A DNA stretch of 8,022 bases, from assembly GCA_964458835.1 (NCBI GenBank), contig CAYWKV010000144.1:1-8022 (forward strand). The letters run 5' to 3'. Of this stretch, positions 6,492 through 8,022 are shown one piece after another. Origin of the DNA: JAHJQQ01 sp964458835. GTDB taxonomy: Bacteria > Pseudomonadota > Gammaproteobacteria > Thiohalobacterales > Thiohalobacteraceae. Under the pieces are notes generated by a model. That model made no database searches. It saw only the letters and a program-made list of their open reading frames with translations, and was not told the DNA's origin. The position numbers were made by a program, and so were the translations under genes. The first letter of the stretch is position 1. The number at the start of each line of letters is the position of its first letter.

Positions 6492-6638
6492 GCCACGAAA
6501 TCCACGAAACCCACGAAAATTCAGGGGTGGGAACCCCATGCTGGTCGGCCCGATCCCTGGCGATCCGACTTCCCGCACCGTTCTCGGGTGGTCTGTTTTC
6601 ACCTGAAAATATTTCGTGGGTTTCGTGGATTTCGTGGC
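6492..6638. repeat. CCACGAAA-type palindromic element
   Basis: The arms 6492-6518 and 6612-6638 are exact 27-nt reverse complements. The left arm is three 9-mers in a row: GCCACGAAA, TCCACGAAA, CCCACGAAA. Weaker pairing continues inward (TTCAGG near 6520 against CCTGAA near 6604). It fills most of the space between the Fe-S gene, whose stop is 21 nt away, and EncFtn, whose start is 39 nt away, and has no ORF. Its layout, with tandem ~9-nt phrases in inverted arms around a ~90-nt unique core, resembles the CACGGAA elements at 88-219 and 4460-4588. If transcribed it would form a long mRNA hairpin between the two genes. Confidence 0.85.
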
Positions 6639-6659
6639 CATGAACGGCATCCCGCCCGC

Positions 6660-7991
6660 CTACAGGCCATACGCATGGCGCAGCAACGTCAGCGGATGCT
6701 CGGGCGCGCGGCCGTCGCGCAGGCCGTTCTCGATCTGGTGCCCGGCCATGGGGCAGTCGCTGCTGTAGTGGTCGGCATTGGCCTGCGTCACGCGGTTGAC
6801 CACTGGCTTGCAGATCTTCATCGAAACCTCGTGGAACTCGCGCTTCACGGCATAGGTGCCGTCGTGGCCGGAACAGCGCTCGATGGTCTGTACCGTGGTT
6901 TCGGGCACGAGCTCCAGCATGTCACGGGTCTTCAGGCCGATGTTCTGCACGCGCAGATGGCACGAGACGTGATAGGCCACCGTGCCCAGCGGATTCCGGA
7001 AGTCCGTCTTCAGCTTGCCGTGCCGGTGGCGCAGCATCAGATACTCGAACGGATCGTAGATGTTGTCGCGCACCTTGGCCACGTCGGCGTCATCGGGGAA
7101 CATCAGCGGCAGCTCCTGCTTGAACATCAGCACGCAGGACGGCACCGGCGCGACGATGTCCCAGCCCGCGTCGATGAGCTCGACGAGCTGCGGGATGTTG
7201 GCATCCTTGGCGGCGGCGACCGCCTCCAGGTCGCCGAGCTCGAGCTTGGGCATGCCGCAGCAGCGTTCCTTGCCAACCGTCCGCAGCGGGATGCCGTTGT
7301 GTTCGAACACCGCCACCAGATCCGCACCGATCTGCGGCTCGTTGTAGTTGCCGTAGCAGGTCGTGAACAGCGCGACCCTGCCGCGCGTGGGGCCGGCCAT
7401 CTCGGGCTCAACCGCCTTCGGCTGGTGGCTGCGCAGGCGCTTGCGCAGGGTGGAACTGTGATATTCGGGCAGGATGGCCTCCGGATGCACACCGAGCACC
7501 TTGTCGAGCAGCTGACGGGCCGGCTTCAGCTTGTTGGCGGCATTCACCACCTGCGCCACCACCGGAATGCCGGCCAGCGAGCCGACCAGATCGGTGGAGG
7601 TGAGCAGTCTGTCGCGGCCACGCACCTCGCCCTTGCGGAACTTCACCGCCTTGGCGCGCAGCATCAGATGCGGAAAATCCACGTTCCATTCGTGCGGCGG
7701 CACGTATGGACACTTGGTCATGAAGCACAGGTCGCACAGATAACAGTGGTCGACGACTTCCCAGTAGACCTTCTTCGGCACGCCGTCGAGTTCCATCGTG
7801 TCCGATGCGTCGATGGCGTCGAACAGCGTCGGGAAGGCGTTGCAGAGGTTGAAGCAGCGCCGGCAACCGTGGCAGATGTCGAAGACCCGCTCCAGCTCCT
7901 GGAACAGATTCTCCTCGTCATAGAAGTCCGGATTGCGCCAGTCGAGGGCGTGGCGCATGGGTGCTTCGAGACTGCCTTCGCGTGTGGTCAT
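6660..7991 (-). CDS. GlpC/HdrD-like Fe-S protein (heterodisulfide reductase-related)
   Basis: This 443-aa cytoplasmic protein has a 2x[4Fe-4S] ferredoxin-like front and two CCG-type domains, the layout of GlpC and HdrD-type electron-transfer subunits. Cluster 1 is C40-x2-C43-x2-C46-x3-C50; cluster 2 is C83-x2-C86-x2-C89-x4-C94 followed by PYVPPHEW. The first CCG domain has C212 (TTCYGN), C244-C245-G246 and C286 (PSCVLMFKQE). The second is degenerate: SCHLR (C344), C373-S-G in place of CCG, and C413 (SSDCPMAGHQ). It has no NAD, flavin or membrane segment, so its electron partner is unknown. From memory this subfamily neighbours rubrerythrin and DUF3501, and DUF3501 is present here. The ATG at 7991 suits the family N-terminus (TREGSLEAP) but has no ribosome site, because a heptamer repeat lies just upstream. 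Confidence 0.93.
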   Translation of the reverse strand: MTTREGSLEAPMRHALDWRNPDFYDEENLFQELERVFDICHGCRRCFNLCNAFPTLFDAIDASDTMELDGVPKKVYWEVVDHCYLCDLCFMTKCPYVPPHEWNVDFPHLMLRAKAVKFRKGEVRGRDRLLTSTDLVGSLAGIPVVAQVVNAANKLKPARQLLDKVLGVHPEAILPEYHSSTLRKRLRSHQPKAVEPEMAGPTRGRVALFTTCYGNYNEPQIGADLVAVFEHNGIPLRTVGKERCCGMPKLELGDLEAVAAAKDANIPQLVELIDAGWDIVAPVPSCVLMFKQELPLMFPDDADVAKVRDNIYDPFEYLMLRHRHGKLKTDFRNPLGTVAYHVSCHLRVQNIGLKTRDMLELVPETTVQTIERCSGHDGTYAVKREFHEVSMKICKPVVNRVTQANADHYSSDCPMAGHQIENGLRDGRAPEHPLTLLRHAYGL

Positions 7992-7996
7992 GATCG

Positions 7997-8022
7997 GGGT
8001 CTAGGGTCTAGGGTCTAGGGTC
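7997..8022. repeat. Heptanucleotide tandem repeat (GGGTCTA)n
   Basis: Three full GGGTCTA units plus five bases run to the window edge, so the true copy number is unknown. The tract begins 5 nt upstream of the Fe-S gene start and occupies the place where its ribosome site should be. Since the unit is 7 nt and contains a TAG on each strand, every frame is stopped within three units; it is therefore not coding. Confidence 0.9.

Noticed and set aside
5862..8018. Long plus-strand open frame crossing the gap
   Set aside because: It translates through the N run and low-complexity sequence and is antisense to EncFtn and the Fe-S gene.
7997..8022. Telomere-like repeat at the right edge
   Set aside because: GGGTCTA resembles a telomeric unit only superficially. 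It sits just upstream of a bacterial gene, and the window edge is arbitrary.

Overview
The window reads as chromosome from a GC-rich gammaproteobacterium. The two large proteins are colinear with E. coli topoisomerase IV (ParE, ParC) almost end to end, and the remaining genes (CNP1-like, DUF3501, GlpC/HdrD-like Fe-S protein, EncFtn) suit an environmental lineage of the Chromatiales/Thiotrichales kind. The genus cannot be read from the sequence. All six genes lie on the minus strand, so transcription runs from the right edge to the left.

From right to left: a heptanucleotide tandem repeat at the right edge (7997-8022), then a 443-aa two-[4Fe-4S], two-CCG-domain protein (7991-6660), a strong palindromic element (6492-6638), and a 101-aa encapsulated-ferritin-like protein, EncFtn (6452-6147). 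An unresolved stretch with 10 N and G-rich low-complexity edges follows (about 5856-6129). Next come a DUF3501 protein (5830-5240), a secreted CNP1-like protein (5181-4612), and the parE-parC pair (4441-2555 and 2507-258). The left edge is a near-perfect hairpin repeat of the REP-like 'GTAGGAGCGGGCTTTGCCCGCG' type (1-68).

Two themes stand out. First, the Fe-S protein, EncFtn and DUF3501 look like an iron/redox or peroxide-defence cluster. In my recollection the Fe-S protein and DUF3501 usually travel with a rubrerythrin; here an EncFtn sits between them. This EncFtn keeps all the recalled ferroxidase ligands but ends without the C-terminal encapsulin-targeting tail, and no encapsulin shell gene is visible; the assembly gap directly downstream may hide one or may just be an unsequenced hairpin. 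Second, nearly every intergenic space holds a palindromic or tandem repeat. A ~130-bp CACGGAA-type element occurs twice in opposite orientation and brackets parE-parC. A related CCACGAAA-type element separates the Fe-S gene from EncFtn.

The parE-parC pair encodes both subunits of the decatenase and looks intact and quinolone-susceptible at the standard ParC positions. The CNP1-like gene is an exported protein of unknown role.
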